Shown one piece after another: positions 45,460 through 57,844 of a stretch of 64,000 nucleotides of DNA. The DNA comes from Monocercomonoides exilis (Eukaryota > Preaxostyla > Oxymonadida > Polymastigidae). The stretch covers positions 1,540,001-1,604,000 of the forward strand of contig LSRY02000003.1 in NCBI GenBank assembly GCA_001643675.2, written 5' to 3'. Positions within the stretch are counted from its first letter, which is position 1, and every line of letters begins with the position of its first letter. The translations under genes and the position numbers were made by a program. Under the pieces are notes generated by a model. It made no database searches and was not told the origin of the DNA. It saw only the letters and a list, made by a program, of their open reading frames with translations.

Positions 45460-46273
45460 TGAAACAACTTTTATGTTTATGCTTGGAGCAATGAAGATTT
45501 TTTGGAATATGGCAAAAGCCTTTTTTTAAAAAAAAAATTAAATTTGCATTCAACTGGATTGTGTTTTGTGCAATGAAAGCACAAAAGTTTTTTGAAGCAA
45601 CGTTCAATTCTCGAATCAAATTTTTATTTTGTTTCATTATCATAATATTTTTTTGTCATGTTTGTATTGAAAAATAAATGACTGCATATTTTGAATAAGC
45701 AATGTTTGCTAAATACTTTTATAAAAAATAAAAAAAGCAAAAACTATGACAAAGTTAGAAATCAACAGCCTTTTTTTTCAGATTAAATTTTTTATAGATT
45801 TCATGTTCAATCGAATAAATTAAATTGTTCATTGAAGTTTTCTTTGTTTGAATTATTAAATCTAATTTTCATTTCATCAAACTGAACTTTTTTGCTTTTT
45901 GAAGTTGGGTTCAATTGTTGAAAATAAAAATAGAAAATAGAAAAACATAAAATATGCACCCTATTTGAAGTGTAACATGCTCTAATGAGTATTCGGGATC
46001 AAGTCTGTTGCTTTCAAAATTTTGTTCCAACCAGCATTTTTGAACCTTTTCGTTAACAGATAAATTTTCAATTTTTCAACTTTTTTTTATTTAAAAATGT
46101 TAAACTTTTAATGATTTGAAAGCAGAATTTGTTTGGAGCAAATAATGGTTTTTCTTTCAATAAGGAAATAATATTTTCCCCATTTTCTGGTCATGCCAAC
46201 GATTTATCTTAAGATATTTTGTGTTTCAAAAAATGAACGATGATGAGAACTTTTAAATATGATTCAAGAATTA

Positions 46274-46952
46274 TTTTCTTCTTTCTAATTAAATTTTTTC
46301 TCACTTTGTTTTCAATTACAAACTTTTTTTTAAAAATAAACAGTAGCCATTATTGGATGTGAAATGTCAAAGTGTATTTTTCATCTTATTGGAAAAAATA
46401 TGTACCATAAAGCTTTTTTTTTTTATCACAAAGCATAAAAAAATTGTTTCGCTCACAACATTATTAAGCTTTAACAGATTTCAAAATAAATTGAACCTTC
46501 ATATCTGCAATAAGATATCATTGATATACTAGCAAATGTTTTGTGACTTCAAACGTATTTCAAAAAACCAACAAATTTTATATGTTGGGTCAGTAATTTA
46601 TCAAACCCCTTTTTTTTCGGGACCTAAAATTTCTGGCTTTCCTGAGCACTTTTGGAAAAAAGCAAATAACAGAAAACCTTCAAAATATTATATCATGGGT
46701 GATTATTTTTGAAATCATATATTTTCATTCATATTTTTCGATTCGAAAATTAACATTGAATATCAGTTAACGAACTCTGAATTGTGAACAGGCTTATCCA
46801 AGAAAAGTTTATCTTTATATCAGCTTGAAGTATTTTTTTTGAAACAGAAATAATGATATTCTCATTTAAATTCAAAATTTTATCTCAGTGATAAACAACC
46901 TTTCAAAAATCAACAACTAGAAAAAAAGTTATGATTTCAAAAATAATCACCC
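46274..46952. other. Spacer of palindrome 2, containing a diverged foldback-element copy
   Basis: About 680 AT-rich bases between the arms. From about 46615 it resembles one arm of the foldback element at 19.3-19.9 kb: a TTCTGGCTTTCCTGAGCAC-like block, ATGGGTGATTATTTTTGAAA at about 46693, and the reverse complement GGGTGATTATTTTTGAAATC at the right edge. So the spacer itself has inverted ends. Confidence 0.6.
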
Positions 46953-47755
46953 AAATTCTTGAATCATATTTAAAAGTTCTCATCATCGTTCATTTTTTGA
47001 AACACAAAATATCTTAAGATAAATCGTTGGCATGACCAGAAAATGGGGAAAATATTATTTCCTTATTGAAAGAAAAACCATTATTTGCTCCAAACAAATT
47101 CTGCTTTCAAATCATTAAAAGTTTAACATTTTTAAATAAAAAAAAGTTGAAAAATTGAAAAATTATCTGTTAACGAAAAGGTTCAAAAATGCTGGTTGGA
47201 ACAAAATTTTGAAAGCAACAGACTTGATCCCGAATACTCATTAGAGCATGTTACATTTCAAATAATGTTTTTTATGTTTTTCTATTTTTTATTTTTATTT
47301 TCAACAATTGAACCCAACTTCAAAAAGCAATAAAGTTCAGTTTGATGAAATGAAAATTAGATTTAATAATTCAAACAAAGAAAACTTCAATGAACAATTT
47401 AATTTATTCGATTGAACATGAAATCTATAAAAAATTTAATCTGAAAAAAAAGGCTGTTGATTTCTAACTTTGTCATAGTTTTTGCTTTTTTTATAAAAGT
47501 ATTTAGCAAACATTGCTTATTCAAAATATGCAGTCATTTATTTTTCAATACAAACATGACAAAAAAAATATTATGATAATGAAACAAAATAAAAAATTGA
47601 TTCGAGAATTGAACGTTGCTTCAAAAAACTTTTGTGCTTTCATTGCACAAAACACAATCCAATTGAATGCAAATTTAATTTTTTTTTTAAAAAAGGCTTT
47701 TGCCATATTCCAAAAAATCTTCATTGCTCCAAGCATAAACATAAAAGTTGTTTCA

Positions 47756-49132
47756 ATGAAACACATCGCATTCCTAACTTCTTTTCATTCTTTGATTTCT
47801 TTCTCGATCCATCCAACCCTTCCATCCCTTCCCTCGCACTCACTTTATCCATTCACATCAACCACTTCTTCCTCTTCTTCCACTTCCACCAACACCAACA
47901 CCAATTCAATCCCCTCATTCTCCCTTCACTCATCCCTCTCCATCCACTCATCCATCTTCCTCCACACCCACAACCCCATCGATGGTGCCATCCTCCCCGA
48001 CCTCAATAGCCCCTCCACTTCTCTCTCTGCATTCAACGCCTCTTTTCTTCACCAAACACGCTCTTCTCCAAATGCTGCTGTTGTACATGTTGGAACCGAA
48101 TCTCAAAGAGCGAAACCTGGAAGACTGGATTCCTTTGATGCTAACAGCCATAAATTTGAATGGTGTGAATGGAATGATTCAACTGGTGGATCAAGTTATG
48201 GAGGAGCGCTTTATGTTTATTGTGCAAATGCCAATCTCACAATCACTTCCTGTTCATTTAACAATTGTTCATGCACAGGTAATGGCCATGGTGGAGCGTT
48301 GTATTGTAATCTTTCGTTGAAGATTGATATCGCAAAATCCAATTTCACAAGTTGCTCGGCTGCTCATGGAGGAGCAGTCCATGCTGCAAATCCACAATCA
48401 AATTCTGTTTGGACATTCTCAGATAACAGAGTGGAAAGTTGTTCAATAACAAATTGGTGTGGAACTGGCTGGTATTTCTTGCTAAATGACTTGTCTGCAT
48501 CTGGCCAATTCCTGTTCACCAAATGCAAGTGCATTGCAAATTCTGGTGGTGATTCTGCTGGCTCTCTCACTTTTCAAAATCCTCCAAGCAATAATCCAGG
48601 TCAGTTTTTAATAAATGATTGCCAATTTATTAATAACAAATTGACTGCCTCTGTCAAATATGGAGGTGCTGCAATTTTCTTCAATTCAACTTATTCCTGG
48701 ATGAGCGGAAATAAATTCATCACATTCTGTTTCTTCGATGGCAACACTGCCAAAAATGGCAGAGGAAACGATGTGTTCTTCAGTGGCAGTTCTATAGCCC
48801 AATCTCCATTTGAGAATTGTGGCTCAACAACTCCAACACAAAGAGTGTGGAATAACAATACAGCTGATAATACCGTGTTCAATGGCTGGCTCCCCCTCAT
48901 CGCCCAGAACAAAATCGTTGCCAGCAATGGAACCAATACAGATGCCTGTGGCAGACCCCAACAGACCCCATGTGCCACCATCGAGTATGCCCTCACTGAC
49001 TTCATTTCCCTCCTCCAAGACGCCTCTCTCACCCTCCTCACCTCAGCATTTGTCCCAACTCAAACACTCACATCCAGCGCTGCTGACACAAAAACAACAG
49101 GAAATGATGAATTTTTTCAGGTTCTCATATAA
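47756..49132 (+). CDS. Pmp-like secreted protein, 458 aa (right arm)
   Basis: Twin of 44083-45459 with the same predicted protein. ATG 47756 (MKHIAFLTSF) is preferred over the upstream TTG-initiated extension (47513), because the extension is low-complexity, differs between the arms and would bury the signal peptide. All family blocks are intact. The gene is first in a tandem pair followed by the 418-aa gene after about 1.2 kb of intergenic modules. It points away from the palindrome centre, so the two 458-aa genes are divergent around it. Function as for the family. Confidence 0.85.
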   Translation: MKHIAFLTSFHSLISFSIHPTLPSLPSHSLYPFTSTTSSSSSTSTNTNTNSIPSFSLHSSLSIHSSIFLHTHNPIDGAILPDLNSPSTSLSAFNASFLHQTRSSPNAAVVHVGTESQRAKPGRLDSFDANSHKFEWCEWNDSTGGSSYGGALYVYCANANLTITSCSFNNCSCTGNGHGGALYCNLSLKIDIAKSNFTSCSAAHGGAVHAANPQSNSVWTFSDNRVESCSITNWCGTGWYFLLNDLSASGQFLFTKCKCIANSGGDSAGSLTFQNPPSNNPGQFLINDCQFINNKLTASVKYGGAAIFFNSTYSWMSGNKFITFCFFDGNTAKNGRGNDVFFSGSSIAQSPFENCGSTTPTQRVWNNNTADNTVFNGWLPLIAQNKIVASNGTNTDACGRPQQTPCATIEYALTDFISLLQDASLTLLTSAFVPTQTLTSSAADTKTTGNDEFFQVLI

Positions 49133-50106
49133 ATTCTTTCATTTTCCATATCATAGAAAAATTCATAAGCTATCATAGCTTTTTCAATTGGAGTATATAT
49201 CATCATTATTTTTTTCAGAAATCCATAACATCAACAAGACAAAAATATTTCTTCGTCATTACCTCATCTAATTTTTCTTCTCCATCAACTACAAATTAAG
49301 CTCATGAAAAAAGATTCATTGCTGTCGTATCTTCAAAAGAAATATATTCATATATATCAGGCAATTTTCTTCAGTTTATATTTTCTTCACCTTTCCGATT
49401 TCAACTTGCTTGCATCCAATTAGTACCAGAATCTCATATGACTTCCCTTCAAACATGACTTTTCCTCAAAATTGCTTTCTCTCTTTGTTTCATCTTCTGT
49501 GATATATTGAAGGCGCATGACATTATGCAATCTCTCGAAGATCATCCACATTATAATTTGTTCCAAATAACGTCTTCTGCCCTGCTCCTTCTGTTTTCTG
49601 TAATTCTTTCAGATTCAAAATAAATAATTCAGATTCTATTTCTATTTTTTATTGTGCACTTTGTGGTCGGCTTTTCTCGATAGGTTATAGAATCATTTCC
49701 GTTGCTGTGTTAGGTTGATTGAAATTCTATGTCAGAATAAATATTTCTTTCGTCTATCTGAGTAGGAATGAAAGACAAGGCCTTGCGCTGAATTTGACGG
49801 GAGTTGAATGAAACGTAAAAATCAACATTATTTTTGTCAATCATCGAAGAAGGCGTTGAAGAAGAAAAAGACAATTAGAATGAAAAGTAGATTTTGTACA
49901 GATGACATTTCATTTCCAATATTGCGAATGAAACATGAAATAAAGGCGTATTTGGTGAACGGTCGTTGAGAGGAAGAAATGTGAATGAAGCTATTTTTCG
50001 TTCAATTTTGCAGAGCTGCTGATTGCACAGCTGAAATGCATCAGAAAGTCGATGCTCTGACCCAGCAGGAAGTAATAGATCAACAAAGATGAAGCAGAAA
50101 AAAATG
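49133..50106. other. Intergenic modules between right-arm Pmp genes
   Basis: Mirror of 43111-44082: the 3' module, then the second module, then the GAA tract. No intact gene seen. Confidence 0.55.
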
Positions 50107-50270
50107 AGAGGAAGAAGAAGGTGAAGAAGAAGGTGAAGAAGAAGGTGAAGAAGAAGGTGAAGAAGAAGAAGAAGAAGAAGAAGGTGAAGAAGAAAAAGAA
50201 GAAGAAGAAGAAGAAGTAGAAGAAGAAGAAGAAGAATGTGAAGAAGAAGAAGAAGAAGGAGGAGGAGACG
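50107..50270 (+). repeat. GAA-rich tract upstream of 418-aa gene
   Basis: GAA/GGT triplets ending about 85 bases before ATG 50354; mirror of the tract at 42950-43110. Confidence 0.9.
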
Positions 50271-50353
50271 ACGATGACGAACAAATCAAATACGTTGATT
50301 AAAGGTCGAGATTTGCTGAGGAGAATGATAACAAATAAAAACAGAGAGTTTCG

Positions 50354-51610
50354 ATGAAATTTCTATTTTTTTCTCCTCTTTTATTATTGCGTATTCTTCT
50401 GACAAACAAAATCCTCCAAATATTTTTCGCATTCATCTCAATCATCTTCCTCCACACCCACAACCCCATCGATGGTGCCATTCTCCCTTCCATCAACTGC
50501 CCATCCACCTCTCTCTCTGCCTTCAATACCTCTTTTCTCCACCAAACACGCTCTTCACCAAATGCTCCTGTTGAACACATTGGAAATGAAACTCACAGAG
50601 AGAAATTAAGCAGATTGTCCTTCACTGCTTTGAATAGCTATCGCTTTGAGTGGTGCGAATGGAATGATTCAACTGGTGGATCTTCATCTGGCGGTGCACT
50701 TTATGTTTATTGTGCAAATGCCAATCTCACAATCACTTCCTGTTCATTCAACAAATGCTCAAGTAACGGATACGGTGGAGCGTTATATTGTAATCTTTCG
50801 TTGAAGATTGATATCGCAAAATCCAATTTCACAAGTTGTACTGCGGCTCATGGAGGAGCTGCTTATATTGGCTGGCCGCAATCCAGTTCTGTTTGGGTAT
50901 TATCAGAAAACCGAGTTGAAAGTTGCGAAATAACAAGTTGGTGTGGAACTGGCTGGGAAATCGTGCTTGATAACATGACATCAAATGGAAAATTTTTGTT
51001 CAAAAATTGTGTCTGTATCGCAAATACTGGTGGAAATGCGACTGGCGCAGTCACGTTTCATTACCCTCCACCAGTAATACCTCTTCAATATTTGCTCCAA
51101 GAGTGCCAGTTCATCAACAACAAAGTCGAAAATCCAACTACCTACGGCGGTGCTGCGCTGTGCTGCACAAGAACATATGATTGGATGAGCGGGTTCAAAT
51201 TCATCACTTTCTGCTTCTTCGATGGCAATTCCGCAACTAATGGAATGGGGAATGATGCGTTCTTCAATGGCAGCAGCATCACCCAATCCCCATTCAATCA
51301 GTGCGGGTCAACAACAGAATCAAAAAGAGTCTGGAATGCAGGAACAGCTGATAACGCTGTGTTCAACAGATGGCTTCCTCTCATAACAACATTCAAAATC
51401 GTGTCAAATAATGGAACAAACACCGATCTCTGCGGAATCACACAACTCAATCCATGCAAAACAATTGAATTTGCTCTTGTTCGCATGACAGATACCCAAG
51501 ACGCCTCTCTCACCCTCCTTTCCTCAATATTTGTTCCAACTCAAACACTCACCTTCAGCGCAGTTGACACAAAAATCACTGGAAATGATAAACTTTTTCC
51601 GATTTCTTAA
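50354..51610 (+). CDS. Pmp-like secreted protein, 418 aa (right arm)
   Basis: Twin of 41605-42861 with an identical predicted protein: signal peptide, HTHNPIDGAILPSINCPS, the beta-helix rungs and a variant CGITQLNPCKTIEFAL block. ATG 50354 directly precedes the hydrophobic leader. Downstream (51611-52968) is a stretch shared only with the other arm, including a 71-codon frame (52218-52433) without recognisable homology, which is not called. Confidence 0.85.
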   Translation: MKFLFFSPLLLLRILLTNKILQIFFAFISIIFLHTHNPIDGAILPSINCPSTSLSAFNTSFLHQTRSSPNAPVEHIGNETHREKLSRLSFTALNSYRFEWCEWNDSTGGSSSGGALYVYCANANLTITSCSFNKCSSNGYGGALYCNLSLKIDIAKSNFTSCTAAHGGAAYIGWPQSSSVWVLSENRVESCEITSWCGTGWEIVLDNMTSNGKFLFKNCVCIANTGGNATGAVTFHYPPPVIPLQYLLQECQFINNKVENPTTYGGAALCCTRTYDWMSGFKFITFCFFDGNSATNGMGNDAFFNGSSITQSPFNQCGSTTESKRVWNAGTADNAVFNRWLPLITTFKIVSNNGTNTDLCGITQLNPCKTIEFALVRMTDTQDASLTLLSSIFVPTQTLTFSAVDTKITGNDKLFPIS

Positions 51611-53037
51611 TTCAATGCTTTTCTAATTTTCATCATTTTAAATATTAAACTTTCTTTAATCGTTTCATCTTCAAATTTTGATTCATTTTCCATATCATTG
51701 AAAAATTCATGAGCTTTCATCTTCTTTTCATTTGAAGTTTATATCATCGCTTATTTTTTCAAAAATCTATAACGTCAGATCAGATAAAAATACTTCTTCA
51801 AAATTTCTTCATCTATTTTCTCCTTTTCATCAAATGCAAATTCCACTTGTTGCTTTTGGGAATGCTTTCTATTATTCGTCTCTCAAAATGTATTTCTTCG
51901 TTTGAATCATCTTCATTTTCAACAATAGCCAATTTATCCTTTTTCACCTGCTCTCTTTTGTTCATTTTTATCATTTCTCTTCTTATTTCATAGAAATTCT
52001 TCCAATAAATGCAACCCCAATGAATTTTTTTCAACAAGAAATTTTCTGTTTCAAAAAACTGTTTTTTTGTTCTTCGGTGCTTTGACAGAGTCATTTAATG
52101 TATTTCGAGAGATCCAAAATATCGAAGAAACAACTGATTTTTCCTCCACAATATTCAACCAAATGATATTTTTCACACTTTCCCATTCATCATTATTCCA
52201 TTTCTGCCTTTGTTTGTTTGTTTGTTAGCTTCTTCATTCACAAATTCTGTCTGCTTTTTTTTCCAAAATTTTATTTGGCACCAATACACGAGAAGAAGAA
52301 GACAATGATGAAGATGAAGAACGAAATGAAATTTCTTGAGAAGGATTCAGCAGCAATGGTGATGATAGCTTTAATGAAGAATTCAACGTTCAGCTTTGTG
52401 AGCACCAAAGACAACAACAGCAAACATGGCTGAAAAAGAAACTAATCCAATGCTCCAACTCAGAATATGAATGACAGAACAAGTCAATCAGAATTAATTG
52501 CTCTTCACATTCTTCTCATTTTTGTCCAGTTTTTCATATCTCTTTTTCCTTTTTCTTTCATCATTCTGCTTTTATCTGCTTTTTCTTATTGATGGAGAAA
52601 GAGAAGATACCTCACTCACATTCTTTTCTCACAATATAATCCAAAAGTTCTGCTCCAATTGCATTTCCCCTTCATCTGCTTTGTTGCCACATAAATAAAT
52701 ATTTCTTCATTCATCAATCATTTTCTATCCTTATTCTATTTCCTTGACTGATCTCTCTTAATCTCTGCTCAAAATTGTTCTTTTCCTCTCCATTTTTCTT
52801 CAATTCATGAAATGTTCTTAAAATCTATTCTTCCAAACCCCCTTTTTTCTCAAGCCCAATACAAAAACAATGCATTCATGAAAATATCAAACTTTTTATT
52901 TTTGGTTGCTGAGAATGAATTGAAAAGACGCAGCGAATGAACTCACAGCTTTGATGCAAATGATTGATGTGCTCAATTGAAAAGTCTTCCTTTGCCTTTT
53001 CTCTTCCATTCTCCAATTTTTCTGTTTTAAAAGACAC
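51611..53037. other. Non-coding outer part of right arm
   Basis: AT-rich, pyrimidine-rich stretch mirrored at 40180-41604. Only short open frames, none recognised. The last roughly 70 bases match the left flank less well, marking the palindrome edge. Confidence 0.5.
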
Positions 53038-53290
53038 TCAAAATGCAGCAAAAAGAGAAGACGAAAAAAAAAGGAAGAGGTTGAAGAAGGTGAAGAGGTT
53101 GAAGAGGTTGAAGAGGTTGAAGAGGTTGAAGAGGTTGAAGAGGTTGAAGAGGTTGAAGAGGTTTAAGAAGGTGAAGAAGAACGAGAAGGAGAAGAAGAGA
53201 AAGAAGAAGAAGGAGAAGGAGGAGAAGGAGGAGGAGAAGGAGAAGATAAAAAAGAGGAAGAAAATGAAGAAGACGAAGAAGAAGCTGTAT
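53038..53290 (+). repeat. GAA-rich region with 9-bp minisatellite
   Basis: Polypurine tract containing about eight copies of GTTGAAGAG (about 53088-53163), then mixed GAA/GGA triplets. It lies just outside palindrome 2 and upstream of the next Pmp copy. Confidence 0.85.
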
Positions 53291-53382
53291 GATGTGATGA
53301 AAATGAATGAACTGATGAGTTGATTGAAGGTTGAGATTTGCGGAAATGAATATAAATAATTAATAACAAAGGTTTTCACTGA

Positions 53383-54804
53383 TATCGTTTTTTCTGGTTT
53401 TCTTTTTCAATTTTTGTGTTCTTCTTGCAAGCAAAATCCTCCAATTCAACCATCTTCCTCCACACCCACAACCCCATCGATGGAACCATCCTTCCCAACC
53501 TCAACAGCCCATCCTCTTCTTTCTCAGCCTTCAATACTTCTTTCCTCCACCAAACACGTTCTTCATCAAATGATCTTGTAAAATATAACGGATCCGAAAC
53601 TCAAAAATTGAAATTAGAAAGAATGTACTCATTCAACCTGAACAGTTATCTCTTCGAATGGTGCGAATGGAATGATTCAAATGGACAAAATGATTATGGT
53701 GGTGCGCTTAAAGTTGTTTGCGAAAATGCAAGTCTCACAATCACTTCTTGTTCATTCAATAATTGCTCAATCACAGGCGATACTGCTGGCGGAGCGATAT
53801 ACAGTTACGATTTGTCAAATGTGAACATCACAAATTCCAATTTTTCAAACTGTTCTGCCACTCGCGGAGGTGCAGTTAATATAGATGGTCGACAATCATC
53901 ATCTGTTTATTCATTCTCAGATAATAGAGTTGAAGGTTGTAAAATAAATGGTACTGTTGGAACTGGTTGGTATTTTTTTATTGAAGATTTTTCTTCAAAC
54001 GGTCATTTCTTGTTCACCAAATGTAAATGCATCGCCAATACTGGTGGCGATTCAACAGGTTCTTTAACATTTCATTGGCCTCCACAAAACAAACCGAGTC
54101 AATTTTTGGTTAATGATTGTCAGTTCATAAACAACAAATTGACAAGTTCATCAACATCATGGGGAGGTGCTGCGCTGTGTTGCACAAACACCTTCACTTG
54201 GATGAGTGGAATAAAATTCATCACATTCTGCTTCTTCGATGGAAATACAGCAACAAATGGCAGGGGTAATGACGTGTTCTTTTACGGAAGTGTTATTACC
54301 CAATCTCCATTCCAGCAATGTGGCTCAACAACCCAAGCAAAAAGAGTGTGGAATAATGGACAAGCAGATAACGGTGTGTACAATGGATGGCTTCCAATCA
54401 TCGACCAGAACAAAATAGTCTCAAATGGTGGAAGTGATGCCGATGCCTGTGGCAAAACACAGCAAAGCCCATGTGCCACCGTGGAGTATGCTCTCGGATG
54501 CGTTGCTCCCTTCAGCGATGCATCCCTCTCTCTTCTCATCTCCACTTTCACTCCCACAAACACTCTCACCTTCAGCGCAGTTTATACAAAATTAACTGGA
54601 AAAGATAACCTTTTTATAATTTCTTTATTATTCTTTCCATTTTCAGAGAATGATGAATTTCTTTTTTCAACTGAAGCACTTATCATCACATATCTTTCAT
54701 TGAGCCCAAAATCAGCACATGTTATATTATTTCTTCTTTATTTCTTCGACATTTTCCATTTGATTTGGCTTCTTCATCAAATGAAAATAAAGCTCGTTGC
54801 TTAA
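53383..54804 (+). pseudogene. Pmp-like copy without an ATG start
   Basis: The frame is open from just after TGA 53380-53382 to TAA 54804. It starts with a hydrophobic stretch (YRFFWFSFSIFVFFLQ) that looks like a signal peptide, but no ATG occurs before the family homology; only GTG at 53416 is available. The body is complete: HTHNPIDGTILP, FEWCEWNDSNGQ, SCSFNNCS, GGAIYS, RGGAVNID, FCFFDGNTATNG and D.DACGKTQQSPCATVEYAL. It continues about 70 residues further than its sisters, with hydrophobic segments (LLFLLYFFDIFHLIWLL) that could be read-through of 3' flank. It is either a copy that lost its start codon, or a gene whose ATG lies in an unrecognised upstream exon. Confidence 0.55.
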
Positions 54805-57430
54805 ATGAATGTTTTCAATTATTCTTCTCTTCAAAATGTATTTCTTCAAGCATATCAACAAGCTCTTCAAAACCTTCAATTTCTTTTGCCATTCCCATTT
54901 CTCCTTTTTCATCCGCTGCAGACGCACTTATTTCATAGAATTATCCTTCAATTATTTGCTTTCAAATAAACTATGCTCTCCTCGTTTAATCATCCTCTCA
55001 TTCCATTGAAGGCAAATGACGTTGTGAAATTTGTCGAAGGTCATCCTCATAATCATTCGTCCCAAACATCCTATCCTGTCCTGTTCTTTATGTTTTCGGT
55101 GAATTCTTTCAGCTTCCAAATGAAAAAAGTCAAAGGCAATCTCTTTTTTTTGTTGCATGCCTGATGCTCGGCTATTCCGGATCAATATTACCCATTTCAT
55201 TGCCGTGTTATGTCCGGCTGAAATTCTGTGAAAGTGTGAATATTTCTTTTGCGTTTCCTATTTGAGCAGATTTTAATGCTTCTTGATGAATTCAACAGGA
55301 ATATGAATGAAATGGAGATAGGAATATTTTAAATTCGTTCATCGAAGAAGGCATTGAAGAAGAAAAGGAGGATCACGATTGTTGAAATGAAGATAGATGC
55401 TGTTTCAATGTGCGAATGAATGAGGAAGAATGAAGTTGAAGCTGAAGAAGAAGAGGAAAGAGACGAAGAAGAGGAAGATGTTGAAATCAAAGAAGAAGAA
55501 GAAGAAGAAATGGTTGAGTGAAGAAGATTTTGCGTGTTTTTGGCCATGCGGTTCATAACAGGCGTGCTTGTCGCTGAATAAGCAAGCGATTGTGAGAAGG
55601 CGAATTTTGTGTTAGTAAATCGAGAAATGAGGAAGATGATCGATTGAATGAAGGAGAATTATCAGAAGACGACGAAGAAGAAGATGGAGAAGAAGAAGAT
55701 GCAGTTGAGAAACGCTGAATCAGTCGAACGATATTTATAAAGTTGAGAATAATTTGTATGAAGTTGTTGATTGGCCAAAACGTCTCGCTTGCCGTATAAA
55801 CTTCAGATTTGTTTGAAAAATTCAATCACAAAATTTGTGACGAACAGATTGTGGAAATCAATAAAACTGAATATTTCCAAAGTCAATTCACTTTCTTTTT
55901 GCAATTTCCTTTCCTTTCCCCTCAAAAATAGAAAATGAAGATATATCTCAATTTCCATTCCTTTCCATTCCCCTCTTCCATTCAACCCCCAAAATCATCA
56001 GAAAATATCAAACCCATCCTTATCTTCAGAATTCTCAGTTTCTTCCGTGAAACATTCTTCTCCTCTCAAAAAAAATATCCATCTTCCATTTGAATATTTC
56101 TCATTTTCCCTCTTCTTGCACACTTTTGCCCTCTTTTCTTTCTTTTCCAAATCCATATCTCCAATCAACAATAAGCCCTCTTTCATCATCCTCAGCCACT
56201 TCTCTACATATTTACTATATTATCTCCTCAAAATCTCCACCTGCTCTTCTCCACCTTTTTGTCTCAGAATTTCTTTCATTCAAAAACCCCTCTCGAAATA
56301 TTAGCATTCAAAAGAACACTCAACTCCCACCCCCTGCCACAAAAAATATTCTTCCATCTCTTCTCTGCCCCATATCCCTCATGTGCCTGGTGTTGGCGAG
56401 ATAAACATCAAATACTTTTTTGTATCGTTGAGAATATTATTAAAGGAGATGATCATGCCAAAAACAGAAAAAACACCTCTGCACATCCACCACAATGTGT
56501 ACGGGCTGAGAAGACCCTTCAGTGAGATATGCAATGTATTTTGTGGGGACGCGTTCTGTGCTGCAATTTGACCATTCTGAGACTGAAATAAAGAGATTGA
56601 ATTTTTGAATGATGATGGCTGTGGAAATGAGTGTGCTTGGCAAAATACAGTCGAAGTTCAGTTTGGCCTTTATTTATTTTTCTTTATATGAACATTTATC
56701 TGTTGACTGTTTTTGTGTTCCTTTCAGGGCAGGGGGCGAAAAAGAATGAAAATGAATGAAAGCGGGATATCTCGTTGTGCAGGGTGGCTATCTAGCTGAA
56801 CCAGCGAATTCATATGGAAAGTGCCTAGGGTGAAGGGATTGGGAAGGGAATTGGAGATGATATTTTCAGACGAAAAACAATGATGTTTTTCAATGATGAA
56901 AATGGAATTTGAGCAGAATACATGAATTTCACATTTTTCAGAAGGAAGGGAAATCAATGCATTTGATGGAGAAACAACTGATGGAAAGGATGATTTGCGA
57001 ATCAGATGATGAAACATTCGAAAAAGGAAGGAATTATAAAATTGAATTGGAGAAAACAGTTGCCAATGGGATAAAAAACAGAAAGTAACATATAAAAATG
57101 TTTAGAAGGTTTGATATTGTTATTTTTTCGAAGTGATTATTATTTTGTTTTAAGAATGCTGAAAGAACGAAGGATTAGATGGCTTTGAATAAGGAAAGCA
57201 GGGAAGAAATAAAAATTTTCACAACAGCAACAAATATGCACCGATTCTTAGAACTTCAATTCGGATGGCGAACGACAACTTTTTTGAGAGGGCCTTTCAT
57301 TTTTTGTTTGTGAACCAAGATCAACTCGGATGAGAAGTCGAAGGGATGAAAAAAGTGAATAAAAAGTGCATGTTCGGCTGAATTGACAGGAAAACGTTGT
57401 GAAAATTCATAAGTCGAAGATTTTACATGC
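54805..57430. other. Intergenic repeat modules downstream of the 53-kb Pmp copy
   Basis: No intact gene. 54805-55340 is the Pmp 3' module (compare 14560-15100). 55340-55720 is GAA-rich with leader-like remnants. 55870-57200 is a diverged copy of 15550-16880 in the same orientation. The 54952-55200 minus frame shares ERIHRK.KEQ with the frame at 6697-6975, but upstream parts are broken. Confidence 0.5.
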
Positions 57431-57433
57431 ATC

Positions 57434-57763
57434 AGCATCATTTCATCTGATAACGCTCCAGTTGCTGCAGAAATGTTTCAATGGCCAATGACTGTTTCAT
57501 TCAACACAAAAAATGTTTTTTCTGATAGCGCTGTATATTTTGGTGATTCTTATTTTGCTGAGCATTCTGCTGGAAATACTGCAGACTTCTTCTCATATGG
57601 CTCAACTTTACCACAAGCCACTCCAACAGAGAGAGGAATTTTATTCACAATATCTGCTCATCTTCTTCTTCATATTTTATTGCTTACATCCTTATTTGAC
57701 TATCTTATTCTGCATCGTCTTCATCTTCTTCCTTCTTTGGGATGCGGAATGAGCGAAAATTGA
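57434..57763 (+). pseudogene. Possible fragment of a different Pmp-like gene
   Basis: A frame of about 110 codons with no credible start reads DNAPVAAEMFQW, FSDSAVYFGDSYFAEHSAGN and ADFFSYGSTLPQATPTE. The pattern (short rung, 'AGN.ADFFS.GS....TPTER') resembles the FFDGNTA...DVFFSGS...STTPT end of the beta-helix region but is clearly diverged. It is probably a remnant; no function is claimed. Confidence 0.35.
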
Positions 57764-57844
57764 GTGAATCTGATAAAAATTAATTCTTTTTGAGCATTGC
57801 TCGAAAAGATATTGCTTTTGGAGAATGTTTTTTTGGAAAATGTT

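Larger units (their letters stand above)
40250..46273. repeat. Left arm of ~6.0-kb palindrome 2
   Basis: Reverse complement of 46953-52968 (paired coordinates sum to 93,215-93,226). The outer edge near 40250/52968 is followed by a further roughly 70 bases at lower identity. It carries two tandem Pmp genes on the minus strand, a CTT tract and intergenic modules. Confidence 0.9.
46953..52968. repeat. Right arm of ~6.0-kb palindrome 2
   Basis: Mirror of 40250-46273, with two plus-strand Pmp genes. Beyond 52968 identity drops, then ends near 53035 just before a GAA-rich region. Confidence 0.9.

Noticed and set aside
53088-53163. 9-bp and triplet repeats considered as a CRISPR-like array (also 58440-58510)
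   Set aside because: No unique spacers separate the units and the genome is eukaryotic; these are simple minisatellites.
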